From Duganella aquatilis (GTDB lineage Bacteria > Pseudomonadota > Gammaproteobacteria > Burkholderiales > Burkholderiaceae_D), in assembly GCF_009674565.1 (NCBI RefSeq), contig NZ_WKJL01000001.1, forward strand, positions 186,001 to 250,000: a DNA stretch of 64,000 nucleotides, given 5' to 3'. Position numbers and translations under genes: made by a program. The notes under the pieces were generated by a model, which ran no database searches, was not told where the DNA came from, and saw only the letters and a program-made list of their open reading frames with translations. This document shows, piece by piece, positions 25,612 through 34,797 of this stretch (positions are counted from its first letter, which is position 1; each line of letters opens with the position of its first letter).

Positions 25612-27210
25612 ATGTCTATCACCAATCTCAGGGTAGGTACGCGCTTGGCTGTGGGATTTGCACTCGTGCTGCTGATGATGGTGGCCTTGGCGATCACAGG
25701 GCTGGTCCGCATGTCGACCATGCAGGCCACCCTCAACAGCATCGTCAACGTCGAAAATGTGAAGGTCGGGCATATTGTCGCCATGCGCCAATCTGTCATG
25801 GAAGCGATCCTGAATGCTCGCAATGTTGCACTAATGACCGAACAGCAGGACATCGCCGCCGAAACCGTACGACTGGAAGAAAATCGGGCGGTCTACAAGC
25901 GGCGATTCGAATTGCTGGACGGGATGGTGGCCAGCGGCGGCGAACGTGCCGCGCTGGATAAAATCGTGGCCACCCGCGCGGCGTCAATCAACGTCGTGAA
26001 GAAAATGTCCGATCTGACCGCTGCCGGCGACAAGGCCGGCTCGGTGCGGGTGCTGCTGAAGGAGCTGCAGCCGCTACAGCGCAAAACCCTGGACGCCATG
26101 GACGAGATGGTGGCGTATGAAGAGCAGCAAATGCAGCTGGCTGTGCGGCAGGCCGAGGACGCGCATGCGTCAAGTCGTACCCAATCCCTGGTTTTCATGG
26201 CGTTGGCCGCTGTATTTGGCGCCGCGCTGGCATGGGTGATTACCGATAGCCTGATTCGACAGATGGGCGGAGAGCCGAAGTATGCTGCCGAGATCGCAAG
26301 CAAGATCGCCCAGGGCGAGTTGTGCGTGCCGATCGACATCAAGCCTGACGATCAGGCCAGCTTGCTGTTCGCCATGCGGGCCATGCGCGACAGGCTGGCG
26401 ATGATGGTGGGGGATGTCAGGAGCGCCACCCAGAATATCGCTGAAGCGTCCAGTGAAATCGCCACCGGCAACCTGGACCTATCGCGGCGGACCGACCAGC
26501 AGGCCAGCGCGCTGGAAGAGACCGCATCCTCGATGGAGCAGCTGACATCCGTGGTGCGGCAGAACACCGGCAACGCTCGGCATGGCAACAACCTGGCGCG
26601 CTCGGCGTCCGAGGCCGCGGCCCATGGTGGCGTGGTGGTAACGCGGGTCATCGACACGATGGGGGCGATCAATGCTTCCGCGCGCAAGATCGTCGATATC
26701 ATCAGCGTTATCGACGGCATCGCTTTTCAGACCAATATTCTGGCCTTGAATGCCGCTGTTGAAGCGGCGCGTGCCGGTGAACAGGGGCGCGGGTTTGCGG
26801 TGGTTGCCGGCGAGGTCCGCAACCTGGCGCAGCGCTCCGCCGCCGCGGCGAAGGAAGTGAAACAGCTGATCGACAACTCGGTTGCCGAGGTCGAGACGGG
26901 CAGCAAACTGGTCGATGAGGCGGGTGCTGCAATGGCCAGCGTCGTGGCAAGCATCGGCCGCGTGACTGACATCATGGGCGAAATCGCAGTCGCCAGCGAA
27001 GAGCAGTCCGAAGGAATTGGCCAGGTCAACCATGCGGTGACCGAGATGGATGGCGTAACCCAGCAAAATGCGGCGCTTGTGGAAGAGGCCGCTGCCGCCG
27101 CCCAATCGATGCAGCAGCAATCGGTGCGTCTGGCGGAGATCGTCAGCTTGTTCCGGCTCCAGGAAGCGCCGTCAAAACCTCCTGCGCTGACGCTGGTGTA
27201 TGGCGGCTAG
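25612..27210 (+). CDS. Methyl-accepting chemotaxis protein
   Basis: 532 residues with a GGGAG site seven bases before the ATG. TM1 is at about 10-32, a four-helix-bundle periplasmic domain spans about 33-188, TM2 is at about 190-212 ([19 protein letters not shown]), then HAMP ([21 protein letters not shown]) and a long signalling hairpin. The hairpin tip reads [27 protein letters not shown], the universal receptor-kinase contact. It therefore senses a periplasmic ligand and controls CheA/CheW. There is no C-terminal NWETF-type CheR tether; the tail ends LTLVYGG. No che genes are near. The binding protein gene downstream is convergent and only 12 bases away. Confidence 0.96.
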   Translation: MSITNLRVGTRLAVGFALVLLMMVALAITGLVRMSTMQATLNSIVNVENVKVGHIVAMRQSVMEAILNARNVALMTEQQDIAAETVRLEENRAVYKRRFELLDGMVASGGERAALDKIVATRAASINVVKKMSDLTAAGDKAGSVRVLLKELQPLQRKTLDAMDEMVAYEEQQMQLAVRQAEDAHASSRTQSLVFMALAAVFGAALAWVITDSLIRQMGGEPKYAAEIASKIAQGELCVPIDIKPDDQASLLFAMRAMRDRLAMMVGDVRSATQNIAEASSEIATGNLDLSRRTDQQASALEETASSMEQLTSVVRQNTGNARHGNNLARSASEAAAHGGVVVTRVIDTMGAINASARKIVDIISVIDGIAFQTNILALNAAVEAARAGEQGRGFAVVAGEVRNLAQRSAAAAKEVKQLIDNSVAEVETGSKLVDEAGAAMASVVASIGRVTDIMGEIAVASEEQSEGIGQVNHAVTEMDGVTQQNAALVEEAAAAAQSMQQQSVRLAEIVSLFRLQEAPSKPPALTLVYGG

Positions 27211-27222
27211 CGCCAGCCGCGG

Positions 27223-28059
27223 TCAGTCCGGCGCGGCCGGAAGCTGCAGGCGCAAACGGCGGTTCAGGTTCAGCGCCTTGACGTCGGCGCCGAATGCCTC
27301 GTCGATCAGGCGGGCCTTGAGGCCGCTGGCTTCTGCCGCTTTCAAGGCGCGCTCGATGACGGGGCGGTAGTGGGCGACCGACGGGCTCAGGTAGAAACCA
27401 AAATCGGCCTTGTACTCCAATAGCAGGTGCTGCTCCACCACCAGTTCGGGATGCGCGCGCGCCTCCGCCAGCACCTCGATGACGCCGCGCGGCAGGTAAT
27501 CGACGTGGCGGTTGCCCGCCGCCACCATCGCATACACCGTATTCCACGGTGCGGCATGCTCGTACAGCGGCAAGCCGGACGCCTTCCACACCTTGGTATC
27601 GCCCCAGCCGGCGCCGAACCCGGCGATGAGTCCGGTTTGTTTCAGATCGCTTAAGGAGCGGACTTGCAAGAAGGCCTGGGTGTCGGAAGGGCGTATCAAC
27701 AGCACGCGCTGGCCGATCAAGCCATTGGTGAGCGAGTTACGCACAGGAACGAGCTGCTTGTCGTTATCCTTTTCCTTCGATTGCATGCCGTAGAAGAGGT
27801 TGATATCGCCTCTGCCCAGCATCCACCACATGCGGCGCGCGGGAATGTCCTTCACATACTGGATATGATAGGGCTGCTGGATCAACTTCAAGGACTCTTC
27901 CAGCAGGCGGACGAAGTAGTCGGCACGTCCATCCGACACCACGGCGATGCGTAATTCAAGCGGCGCAACGCTGGATGCCGGCACAGGTGCCGATATGGAT
28001 GGTGCTGATATAAACAGGATGCAAGCGGAAAAACAAATACATCGCAGCTTGAAAATCAT
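27223..28059 (-). CDS. Periplasmic binding protein-like (SBP family 3), orphan
   Basis: 278 residues with a clear signal peptide (MIFKLRCICFSACILFISAP to about ISAPV). The mature part has the family 3 solute-binding outline (LELRIAVVSDGRADYFVRLLEESL, RRMWWMLGRGDINLFYG, QVRSLSDLKQTGLIAGFGAGWGDT, HVDYLPRGVIEVLAEA, FYLSPSVAHYRPVIERAL). No transport genes adjoin it. Proteins of this kind are common as stand-alone genes in Oxalobacteraceae, and their function is unclear. It is divergent from the HD-domain gene, across a control region with a perfect 26-bp inverted repeat. Confidence 0.75.
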   Translation of the reverse strand: MIFKLRCICFSACILFISAPSISAPVPASSVAPLELRIAVVSDGRADYFVRLLEESLKLIQQPYHIQYVKDIPARRMWWMLGRGDINLFYGMQSKEKDNDKQLVPVRNSLTNGLIGQRVLLIRPSDTQAFLQVRSLSDLKQTGLIAGFGAGWGDTKVWKASGLPLYEHAAPWNTVYAMVAAGNRHVDYLPRGVIEVLAEARAHPELVVEQHLLLEYKADFGFYLSPSVAHYRPVIERALKAAEASGLKARLIDEAFGADVKALNLNRRLRLQLPAAPD

Positions 28060-28083
28060 TTCTGCGGCTCCGGGGGAAACCGG

Positions 28084-28109
28084 GATTGTATCCTATTAAT
28101 GATACAATC
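28084..28109. promoter_or_regulatory. Perfect 26-bp inverted repeat, operator candidate
   Basis: Arms GATTGTATC and GATACAATC (nine of nine paired) with spacer CTATTAAT. It sits between the divergent binding-protein gene (28059) and HD-domain gene (28141). The TATTAAT inside it could be a -10 box. Its symmetry fits a dimeric repressor such as a TetR- or GntR-family protein; no such gene is adjacent. Confidence 0.6.
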
Positions 28110-28140
28110 TCGCCAACTCACGCCGCTGCCCTCCACGCCT

Positions 28141-28740
28141 ATGCATATTGACGATTTGTCTCGACGAATCGATTTCTTGAGAGAGATTGACCGGCTGAAG
28201 TCTGTCATTCGGCAATCGCCACTGCTTGACGCAAGCAGAAAAGAAAATTCGGCCGAGCATTCGTGGCATCTGGCCATGTACGCGCTGGTCCTGGCGGACT
28301 ATGCAACCGGCGCAGTCGATATCACGCGCGTCATGAAAATGCTGTTGATTCACGATATCGTGGAAGTCGACGCCGGTGATATGCCGATACACGGCGCCTC
28401 CAACGCCAACCAGATGGACCTTGAGCAACAAGCTGCCGCGCGTATTTTCGGGCTGCTGCCGGACGCTGCCAACAGGGAGTTCAGCCAACTCTGGCGAGAA
28501 TTTGAAGCGGCGGAATCCGACGAAGCTCAGTTCGCGAAAGCGCTGGATCGTTTCCAGCCGCTGCTGGTGAACGTGTTTACCCAGGGCGGCACCTGGTCGG
28601 AAAACCATGTGCGTTACGAACAGGTCCTCGAAAGATACGGCCCAACAATTCAGCGCGGCGCACCCGTTCTGTGGGAACTCGCCCACCGCTGGGTGGCCTC
28701 TCATTTCAGTGTGGTGGACGTGACCAACGCTGTCACCTGA
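28141..28740 (+). CDS. HD-domain phosphohydrolase (YfbR/HDDC2-like)
   Basis: 199 residues from ATG 28141. An ATG at 28099 is in frame but lies inside the inverted repeat and has no ribosome binding site. Metal ligands of the HD superfamily are visible: H40 and H43 in AEHSWHLA, the H71-D72 doublet in LLIHDIVEVDAGD, and a distal Asp in ALDRFQP. The layout and length match E. coli YfbR, a deoxynucleoside 5'-monophosphatase, and the eukaryotic HDDC2. A metal-dependent nucleotidase role in pool cleaning is therefore likely but not proven. A run of nine G follows the stop at 28747-28755. Confidence 0.85.
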   Translation: MHIDDLSRRIDFLREIDRLKSVIRQSPLLDASRKENSAEHSWHLAMYALVLADYATGAVDITRVMKMLLIHDIVEVDAGDMPIHGASNANQMDLEQQAAARIFGLLPDAANREFSQLWREFEAAESDEAQFAKALDRFQPLLVNVFTQGGTWSENHVRYEQVLERYGPTIQRGAPVLWELAHRWVASHFSVVDVTNAVT

Positions 28741-28924
28741 GCGACTGGGGGGGGGCTGGATTGCGCTGTCACGAACGGCGATAAATATTTCGCCGAGACT
28801 GTCGAAGGCGTTCCAGCTGCCGGGATGCACTTCCGTAGTTTGCCTGATTCATCGCGCCTCAGCGCAATTTAGCCAACTGGCGGCGCTATCCGGCGCGTGT
28901 CTGGCGCCTGTACGGAGAATGAAG

Positions 28925-29437
28925 ATGTCTTATGAATGCATGTGGGTCGATTCGCCCGTCGGCAAGCTGCGCCTGGTAGCCAGGGGTGACGCGCTGGCGG
29001 CCATCTTGTGGGAAAACGATCGTCCGCACCGGGTGAAGCTGGAACCGCTGACCGAAAATCTGGACAACGCGGTGTTGAACGAGGTGGCGCGGCAGCTGGC
29101 CGAATACTTTGCCGGCCGCCGCAGTGGTTTCGATGTCAAGCTGGACTTCAAAGGCACCGAGTTCCAGCGGAAAGTGTGGGCGACGCTGCTCACCATTCCG
29201 TTCGGCGAAACCCGCACCTACGGCGAAATCGCCGCGCAGATCGGCCTGCCCACCGCCGTGCGCGCAGTGGGCGCGGCAAACGGCCGCAACCCCATCTCCA
29301 TCATCGCGCCATGCCACCGGGTCATCGGCGCCGACGGCGCGCTGACCGGATTTGCCGGAGGACTAAAGGCCAAACAGGTATTGCTGACTGTCGAGGGCTG
29401 TCATTTCGAAGGCAGTCAACAGCAAGCGCTATTTTGA
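28925..29437 (+). CDS. ogt: Methylated-DNA--protein-cysteine methyltransferase
   Basis: 170 residues from ATG 28925, chosen because a GGAG lies seven bases upstream; an ATG at 28919 would add two residues. The C-terminal domain carries the active site PCHRVI with the acceptor Cys130, the helix RAVGAANGRNP for base flipping, and the wing FAGGLKAKQ. The N-terminal domain is short and lacks an Ada-type zinc module, so this is the Ogt/MGMT type. It repairs O6-alkylguanine and O4-alkylthymine by suicidal transfer of the alkyl group. It stands just before a secreted HEXXH protein on the same strand with a 22-base gap. Confidence 0.95.
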   Translation: MSYECMWVDSPVGKLRLVARGDALAAILWENDRPHRVKLEPLTENLDNAVLNEVARQLAEYFAGRRSGFDVKLDFKGTEFQRKVWATLLTIPFGETRTYGEIAAQIGLPTAVRAVGAANGRNPISIIAPCHRVIGADGALTGFAGGLKAKQVLLTVEGCHFEGSQQQALF

Positions 29438-29459
29438 CGTGCGCATTCGGAGACTGGAC

Positions 29460-30428
29460 ATGAAGAAATTCCTGCCGTTGATTACCGCAGCTTTGCTCTT
29501 GTTGCCAGTGTCGGCCACCGTTGCTACGCCGCAGGAATCCATTGTACAGACCGGTGACATCGACCGCTTCTGGCAAGCCTATGACGCCGTACGTGCGGCC
29601 AAGGATACGGCGGCCAGGCTGGAACTGCTGCAGCATCTGTATCTGGACCCGGCTACACCGGGCCTGCGCGCCTTGATGGCAGCGCGCCGCTACACGCTGC
29701 CGGAATATGTGGAGGCCATCGAGCAGTATCCTCGCTTCTGGAATTCGATCCGCCCGCTGACGGCGCGCGCGAAAGAGGCCGCCGCGTCATTGGAAAGCGA
29801 TATTGCAGCCTTGCGGCGCATATATCCCGAGCTGAAGCCCGCCAGCATCACCTACGCGATCGGCATCCTGCGCACCGGCGGCACCACGACGGGCAATATG
29901 GTGCTGATCGGCGCCGAGATCGCGTTGTCGGACGAAACGGTCGATGTGTCGGAACTGCGCGAACCATTGCGCACCCGGCTTGGCGCCTACTTCAAGACAC
30001 GGCCTTTCGCCAACAACAGCCAAAACAATGTGCATGAATATGTGCATACCCAACAGCAGGAGTCAGCCGAAACACTGGCCGCTCGGGTGGTCTACGAAGG
30101 CGTGGCGGAATTCGTCGCCGAACTGGCGACCGGGAAGAGGGCGCCGCTGGCGCTCTACGTCTACGGCCCTGCGCACCGGGACGAGGTACGCCGGCGCTTC
30201 AAGGCTGACATGGATATTACCGATTGGCGCGACTGGCTCTACAACAGCGACCGCAATGTCTTCGGCGTGTCCGACATGGGTTATTTTGTTGGCTATGAAA
30301 TTGCCAAGTGCTACTACGACCGGGCAACGGACAAACAGGCAGCGATCCGCGCCATGATCGAGCTTGCCTACGGCGACCCGAAGGCCGTGCAGGCCTTCAT
30401 TGCACAGTCCGGATATTTAGTAGACTAG
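29460..30428 (+). CDS. Secreted HEXXH protein, predicted zinc metallopeptidase
   Basis: 322 residues from ATG 29460, behind GGAG; the frame opens seven codons earlier. A signal peptide is present (MKKFLPLITAALLLLPVSA). HEYVH at residues 192-196 is a zincin HEXXH motif, and the following helix has E213 and E217 in VYEGVAEFVAEL, placing a third metal ligand about 20 residues on, as in gluzincins and DUF2268-like proteins. The GTTTGNMVLIGAEIAL segment upstream could be the substrate-edge strand. Function and target are unknown; a periplasmic or secreted peptidase is the best inference. It is probably cotranscribed with ogt, though the two have no obvious link. Confidence 0.72.
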   Translation: MKKFLPLITAALLLLPVSATVATPQESIVQTGDIDRFWQAYDAVRAAKDTAARLELLQHLYLDPATPGLRALMAARRYTLPEYVEAIEQYPRFWNSIRPLTARAKEAAASLESDIAALRRIYPELKPASITYAIGILRTGGTTTGNMVLIGAEIALSDETVDVSELREPLRTRLGAYFKTRPFANNSQNNVHEYVHTQQQESAETLAARVVYEGVAEFVAELATGKRAPLALYVYGPAHRDEVRRRFKADMDITDWRDWLYNSDRNVFGVSDMGYFVGYEIAKCYYDRATDKQAAIRAMIELAYGDPKAVQAFIAQSGYLVD

Positions 30429-30616
30429 CTAAACACTGCATGCGGCGCGAAGACGGATGGACCATCAGCGCAGTCCATGTTAGATTGTGCTTCTTTGCCA
30501 ACTCATTGCCGGACATGCCACTGGCCTGGACAGCATGCGCGAAAGCGCCGCCGTACTCCGGCACAAGCTGCATGACGACCGCGGGCGTTGCCGACCATCT
30601 TCTGGAGACTTGCACG

Positions 30617-31687
30617 ATGATGCAAAAGAAAAAAACAAACCATTTATACCGTTTTCTGGCCGCGTTGAGCCTGGCGGGCGCGGCGGCCGCCTCGCACGCC
30701 ACCAATCCCATTGTGCCGGGCTGGTATGCCGATCCGGAAATCCGTATCTTCAACGGCCAATACTGGATCTACCCGACGTACTCCGCCGATTACGGCACGC
30801 CTGATGTCTCGAAGAATTTCACCCCGGCCCAGCAGCACATGCGCGCGCAATCGGACCTGATCTGGGCGCCGTACCTGAAGATTACCTTCTTCAATGCCTT
30901 CTCGTCGCCGGACCTGGTGCACTGGACCAAGCATCCGCACGTGCTCGACGTGGAGAACGTCTCGTGGGCGGCCTATGCCGTGTGGGCGCCGTCGGCGATC
31001 GAGCACAAGGGAAAATACTATCTGTTCTTCGGCGCCAATGACATCAAGACCAACGACCAGCTCGGCGGCATCGGCGTGGCTGTCAGTGACAAGCCGGAAG
31101 GCCCGTTCAAGGATGCGCTCGGCAAGCCGCTGGTCGGGCAGATCCACAACGGCGCGCAGCCGATCGACCAGATGGTGTTCAAGGACGACGACGGCCAGTT
31201 CTATATGTACTACGGCGGCTGGAAGCACGCCAACGTCGTCAAGCTGGCGCCGGACCTGTTGAGCGTGGTGCCTTTCCCGGACGGCACCACCTACAAGGAA
31301 ATCACGCCGGACCCGGAATACGTCGAAGGCCCGTTCATGGCCAAGCGCAACGGCATGTATTACTTCATGTGGTCGGAGGGCGGCTGGACCGGTCCGGACT
31401 ACAGCGTGGCCTATGCCATGAGCTCGTCACCGTTCGGCCCGTTCAAGCGCATCGGCAAAATCCTCCAGCAGGACAGCAAGGTCGCCAAAGGCGCCGGCCA
31501 TCACTCGGTGGTCAACATTCCCGGCACCGACGACTGGTACATCGCCTACCATCGCCGCCCGCTCAATGAAACCGACGGCAATCACCGCGAACTGGCGATC
31601 GACCGCATGGTTTTCAACGCGGACGGCACCATCAAGCCGGTGGCCATCACCAATGAGGGCGTGACGGCGCGGCCGCTGGCCCGTTAA
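30617..31687 (+). CDS. Glycoside hydrolase family 43
   Basis: 356 residues from ATG 30617 (a second ATG is three bases on), after a TGGAG site. The signal peptide ends near SHATN. The five-bladed propeller of GH43 is suggested by repeated YW, WTKHPHVLD and YYLFFGAN-type strands. The three catalytic acids are visible: general base D39 in WYADPEI, pKa-setting D184 in QPIDQMV, and acid E237 in EYVEGPF. Members act on arabinan or xylan side chains, as arabinofuranosidase, endo-arabinanase or xylosidase. No carbohydrate-binding module is fused. No other polysaccharide genes adjoin it; the next feature is an unrelated riboswitch. The 188 bases before it contain no other gene. Confidence 0.92.
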   Translation: MMQKKKTNHLYRFLAALSLAGAAAASHATNPIVPGWYADPEIRIFNGQYWIYPTYSADYGTPDVSKNFTPAQQHMRAQSDLIWAPYLKITFFNAFSSPDLVHWTKHPHVLDVENVSWAAYAVWAPSAIEHKGKYYLFFGANDIKTNDQLGGIGVAVSDKPEGPFKDALGKPLVGQIHNGAQPIDQMVFKDDDGQFYMYYGGWKHANVVKLAPDLLSVVPFPDGTTYKEITPDPEYVEGPFMAKRNGMYYFMWSEGGWTGPDYSVAYAMSSSPFGPFKRIGKILQQDSKVAKGAGHHSVVNIPGTDDWYIAYHRRPLNETDGNHRELAIDRMVFNADGTIKPVAITNEGVTARPLAR

Positions 31688-31731
31688 GCGCAATCCCGCT
31701 GGACGGCAGCCCAGCAATCCGTTACATTAAT

Positions 31732-31803
31732 GGCGGGAGATGACGTTCCTCCCGTTGTTACATTAACCGCCGCGATTTTCTTCGCAGCTGATGACGTCTA
31801 CAG
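31732..31803 (+). promoter_or_regulatory. Fluoride (crcB) riboswitch
   Basis: The segment matches the crcB motif aptamer element by element: GGCGGGAGATGACG at the 5' side, a stem closing with TTCCTCCC, the linker ending TTAACCGCC, a small GC stem-loop (GCG...CGC around 31773-31786), then GCTGATGACG and CTACAG at the 3' end. The first GGCG can pair with the CCGCC block as in the known pseudoknot. It ends 86 bases before the start of a CLC-family gene, the class of transporter that removes fluoride. The upstream ORF start at 31791 lies inside the aptamer and is therefore not the true gene start. Confidence 0.9.
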
Positions 31804-31889
31804 AACCTGACCACGGTCGGGGCTGTAGGCGTTCGCGTTCACATCCCTTGCCGTTGGTCAGCCCGATTCATTCGAGCAGAGATGACCAT

Positions 31890-33116
31890 ATGCGCAATAC
31901 CAACTTTTCCCAGCAGTTCGCCTTACCGCTGTACATGGCCAGGTGGCTGATCATCGCCGGCATTGTCGCCGTGCTGGCCGGCAGCGCTTCCGCCTTTTTT
32001 CTTGTTTCGCTTGATGCGGCGACCGCGTGGCGCGAGTCGCACCGCTGGGTGATCTGGCTGCTGCCGGTCGCCGGCTTTGCCGTGGGACTGATTTACGACC
32101 TGCTGGGCAAAACCGTCGATGCCGGCAACAACCTCATCATCGATGAAATCCACGATCCGCAAAAAATCGTGCCGTTGCGCATGGCGCCGCTGGTGCTGGG
32201 TGGAACGCTGGTCTCCCACCTGTTCGGCGCCTCGGTGGGACGCGAGGGCACGGCCGTGCAGATGGGCGGCGCACTGGCCGACCAGCTGACCCACGTGTTC
32301 CGCCTGGAGCACGCCGACCGGCGCATCCTGCTGATGGCCGGTATCAGCGCCGGCTTTGCGTCGGTGTTCGGTACGCCGCTGGCCGGCGCCGTGTTCGGGC
32401 TGGAAGTGCTGCTGATCGGCCGCATGTGCTACGACGCGCTGTTCCCGTGCGTGGTGGCGGCCATCGGCGCGCACCTCGTATGCCTGGCCTGGGGCGTGCA
32501 GCATACTCACTACGCGATAGGCGAAATGGTCCCGCTCGGGTTGTGGAGCGCGTTGGCGGTCGCGATCGCCGGCATCGTCTTCGGCCTGGTGGGGAAAATG
32601 TTCGCCGCCGCAACCCACAAGCTGAACGCGCTGGTGAAGCGCTTCATCAGCTACCCGCCGCTGCGCCCCGCGGTTGGCGGTATCGCGATTGCCACGGCGG
32701 TCTGGGCGTTGGACGCTTACCACTACATCGGCCTGGGTATTCCGGACATCGTGCGGTCCTTCCAGCAGCCGATGCAGCCGTGGGACTTTCTCGGCAAGTT
32801 CTGCTTCACGGTGATGTCCCTCGGCACCGGTTTCAAGGGAGGCGAGGTGACGCCGCTGTTCTACATCGGCGCGACGCTGGGCAATGCCCTGGCGCCGCTG
32901 CTGCACCTGCCGTTTGCGATGCTGGCGGGAATCGGCTTCGTCGCGGTGTTTGCCGGCGCCGCCAACACGCCCATCGCCACCACGCTGATGGCCATGGAGC
33001 TGTTCGGCCCCGAGATTGGTCCGCTTGCCGCCATCGGCTGTATCACCGCCTATTTTTTCTCCGGCCACACCGGCATTTACCGCGCCCAGCGCATCGGCCA
33101 CAGCAAATTTAATTAA
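31890..33116 (+). CDS. CLC-family transporter, probable F-/H+ antiporter
   Basis: 408 residues from ATG 31890. Around ten to twelve hydrophobic helices match the CLC fold. The gating glutamate is E119 in ASVGREGTAVQMGG, and the second ion-binding loop reads GTGFKGGEVTPLFYIGATLG. Both phrases are those I associate with the fluoride-exporting CLC-F branch rather than chloride-type ClC proteins (GREGP and GGIFAP). The fluoride riboswitch directly upstream supports this strongly. The antiporter would use proton influx to expel F- that entered as HF. The canonical chloride selectivity sequence GSGIP is not seen. No CBS domains follow. It is followed 57 bases later by the damaged phosphodiesterase gene. 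Confidence 0.9.
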   Translation: MRNTNFSQQFALPLYMARWLIIAGIVAVLAGSASAFFLVSLDAATAWRESHRWVIWLLPVAGFAVGLIYDLLGKTVDAGNNLIIDEIHDPQKIVPLRMAPLVLGGTLVSHLFGASVGREGTAVQMGGALADQLTHVFRLEHADRRILLMAGISAGFASVFGTPLAGAVFGLEVLLIGRMCYDALFPCVVAAIGAHLVCLAWGVQHTHYAIGEMVPLGLWSALAVAIAGIVFGLVGKMFAAATHKLNALVKRFISYPPLRPAVGGIAIATAVWALDAYHYIGLGIPDIVRSFQQPMQPWDFLGKFCFTVMSLGTGFKGGEVTPLFYIGATLGNALAPLLHLPFAMLAGIGFVAVFAGAANTPIATTLMAMELFGPEIGPLAAIGCITAYFFSGHTGIYRAQRIGHSKFN

Positions 33117-33173
33117 CTGTAAACACATCATCCTTCAACATCACCAAGCTCTGCTTTCCTTGAAAGGTCGTAC

Positions 33174-34773
33174 ATGAAACTCAAGCTCTCCTTTGCATTA
33201 ACGCTGATCGCCACCGCGCTGACGCCAGCCATGGCGGCCGATCGTCCGCATAACGTTATTCTGTTCGTGCCGGACGGGATGCGCTCGGAAATGGTGACCG
33301 CCGCCAACGCGCCTGCCATGGCGGCGCTGCGTGACGCCGGCGTCGCCTTCAGCAACAGCCATTCCGTCTTCCCGACCTTTACCACCGCCAACGCGTCGGT
33401 GTTTGCCACCGGCCACTACCTGGGCGATACGGGCGACTTCAGCAACACCATCCATACGGGATACCAGGTCGGCCCGGCGAATGGCTCGGTTACGCCCTTC
33501 CTGGAAAACGATGCGGTGCTGGGCGACGTGGATGAACACTTTTCCGGCGATTTCCTGAATCAGGAGACCGTGATGAAAGCCGCGCGCAAGGCCGGTTTCA
33601 ACACCGCGGCGGTCGGCAAGCTCGGCCCCACGCTGATCTTCGGCCACACCGACCGCTCCGGCGACAACAGCATCATCGCCGACGACTCCACCGGCAGCCC
33701 GGCGGGCATTCCGCTGGCGCAGTGGGTCAAGGACGGACTGGCCAGGGAAGGGCTGGCGCCGGCGGCGCCTTCGCGCGGCGCGAACGGCAGCGTCGGCTCG
33801 GCCACCGTGCCGGGCACGGTGACGGCAATTGCGCGCACTGGGACTGGAAGCCACCACCGACATCATCGTATCGGCGGACCATGGCTTCTCGACGGTATCG
33901 AAACAGAGCGATACCAGCTATGCGGCGCGCATCGCCTATGCCGACGTGCCGCAAGACTTCCTGCCACCGGGCTTCCTGGCCAAGGACATCGCCCACGCAC
34001 TGGGTAAAAAGCTCTGGGACCCGGATCAGAAAAACCTGCTGCTCGGCGATGAACAGCACGCCAAATTCTCCAACGGACTCATCGGCGATGATCCCCTCGC
34101 GCCGCAGGTCATCGTTGCCGGCAACGGCGGTTCCGACCTGATCTATCTGCCGCAGAAAGCCACCAGGGCCAACTCGCGTGCCCTGGCGCAGAAGATCATC
34201 GATTTCCTGCTGTCGCAAGACTACGTCAGCGGCATCTTTGTCGATAGCCGCCTGGGAAAATTCAAAGGCGCCTTGGCGCTGCGCGACATCAACCTGGAGG
34301 GCAGCGCCGCGACGCCGCGTCCGGCCATGGTGGTGAACTTCAAGTCCTTCAGTTCCGGCTGCGCCGTGCCGACCGCCTGTTCGGTCGAAGTGGCGGACAG
34401 CACGCTGCAACAGGGGCAGGGCATGCACGGCAGTTTCAGCCGGGGCGACACCTTTAACTTCACCGCCGCCAACGGCCCCAGCTTCAAGCAAGGCTTTGTC
34501 GATGCCGCTCCTGTCAGCAACGTCGACGTCAGCAGAACGATAGCGGCCCTGTTGGGCGTAAAAATACCCGACACCGGAAAACTCACCGGCCGCGTATTGA
34601 CCGAAACCATGCCGGGCGGTGCCATGCCCAAGGTTCGGAAAAAGACCATTTCATCGCAGCCCGCCAGCAACGGCTTGAAAACCATCCTGCAGTACCAGCA
34701 GGTGGACGGCGCCTGGTATTTCGATGCGGCAGGGTTCCCTGGCCGGACCTTGGGACTGCAGCCTTCGCCTTGA
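33174..34773 (+). pseudogene. Alkaline phosphatase-superfamily phosphodiesterase, internal deletion
   Basis: Two frames together give one type I phosphodiesterase/nucleotide pyrophosphatase-like protein. The first (33174 to about 33835) has a signal peptide, the metal Asp in LFVPDGMRSE, and the nucleophile Thr region SVFPTFTTANAS. The second (about 33829-34773) resumes at LGLEATTDIIVSADHGFSTVSK, with the metal-binding DH, and runs to a normal C-terminus. Between them the frame shifts and the block expected in this family, which holds a D-x3-H metal site, is absent: roughly 55-60 residues seem to be missing at about 33825-33835. Loss of metal ligands plus a frameshift makes activity unlikely. 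An assembly or sequencing error could produce the shift but not easily the missing block. Confidence 0.8.
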
Positions 34774-34774
34774 C

Positions 34775-34797
34775 CGCCGGCTAGAGCACGGCCGGCG
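34775..34797. terminator. Hairpin at convergent gene ends
   Basis: Stem CGCCGGC / GCCGGCG with an eight-base loop TAGAGCAC, followed on the plus strand by TTT. It lies where the phosphodiesterase pseudogene and the MocR gene converge and overlaps the MocR stop codon. The short T-run makes it a moderate bidirectional terminator candidate. Confidence 0.4.

Noticed and set aside
28747..28755. Run of nine G, possible phase-variation tract
   Set aside because: It lies after the HD gene stop and before the next gene's regulatory region, so slippage would not change a reading frame; no promoter is evident there.
31791..31889. Longer start for the CLC gene
   Set aside because: The upstream ATG is inside the 3' end of the fluoride aptamer and the extra residues are basic and non-conserved in style.
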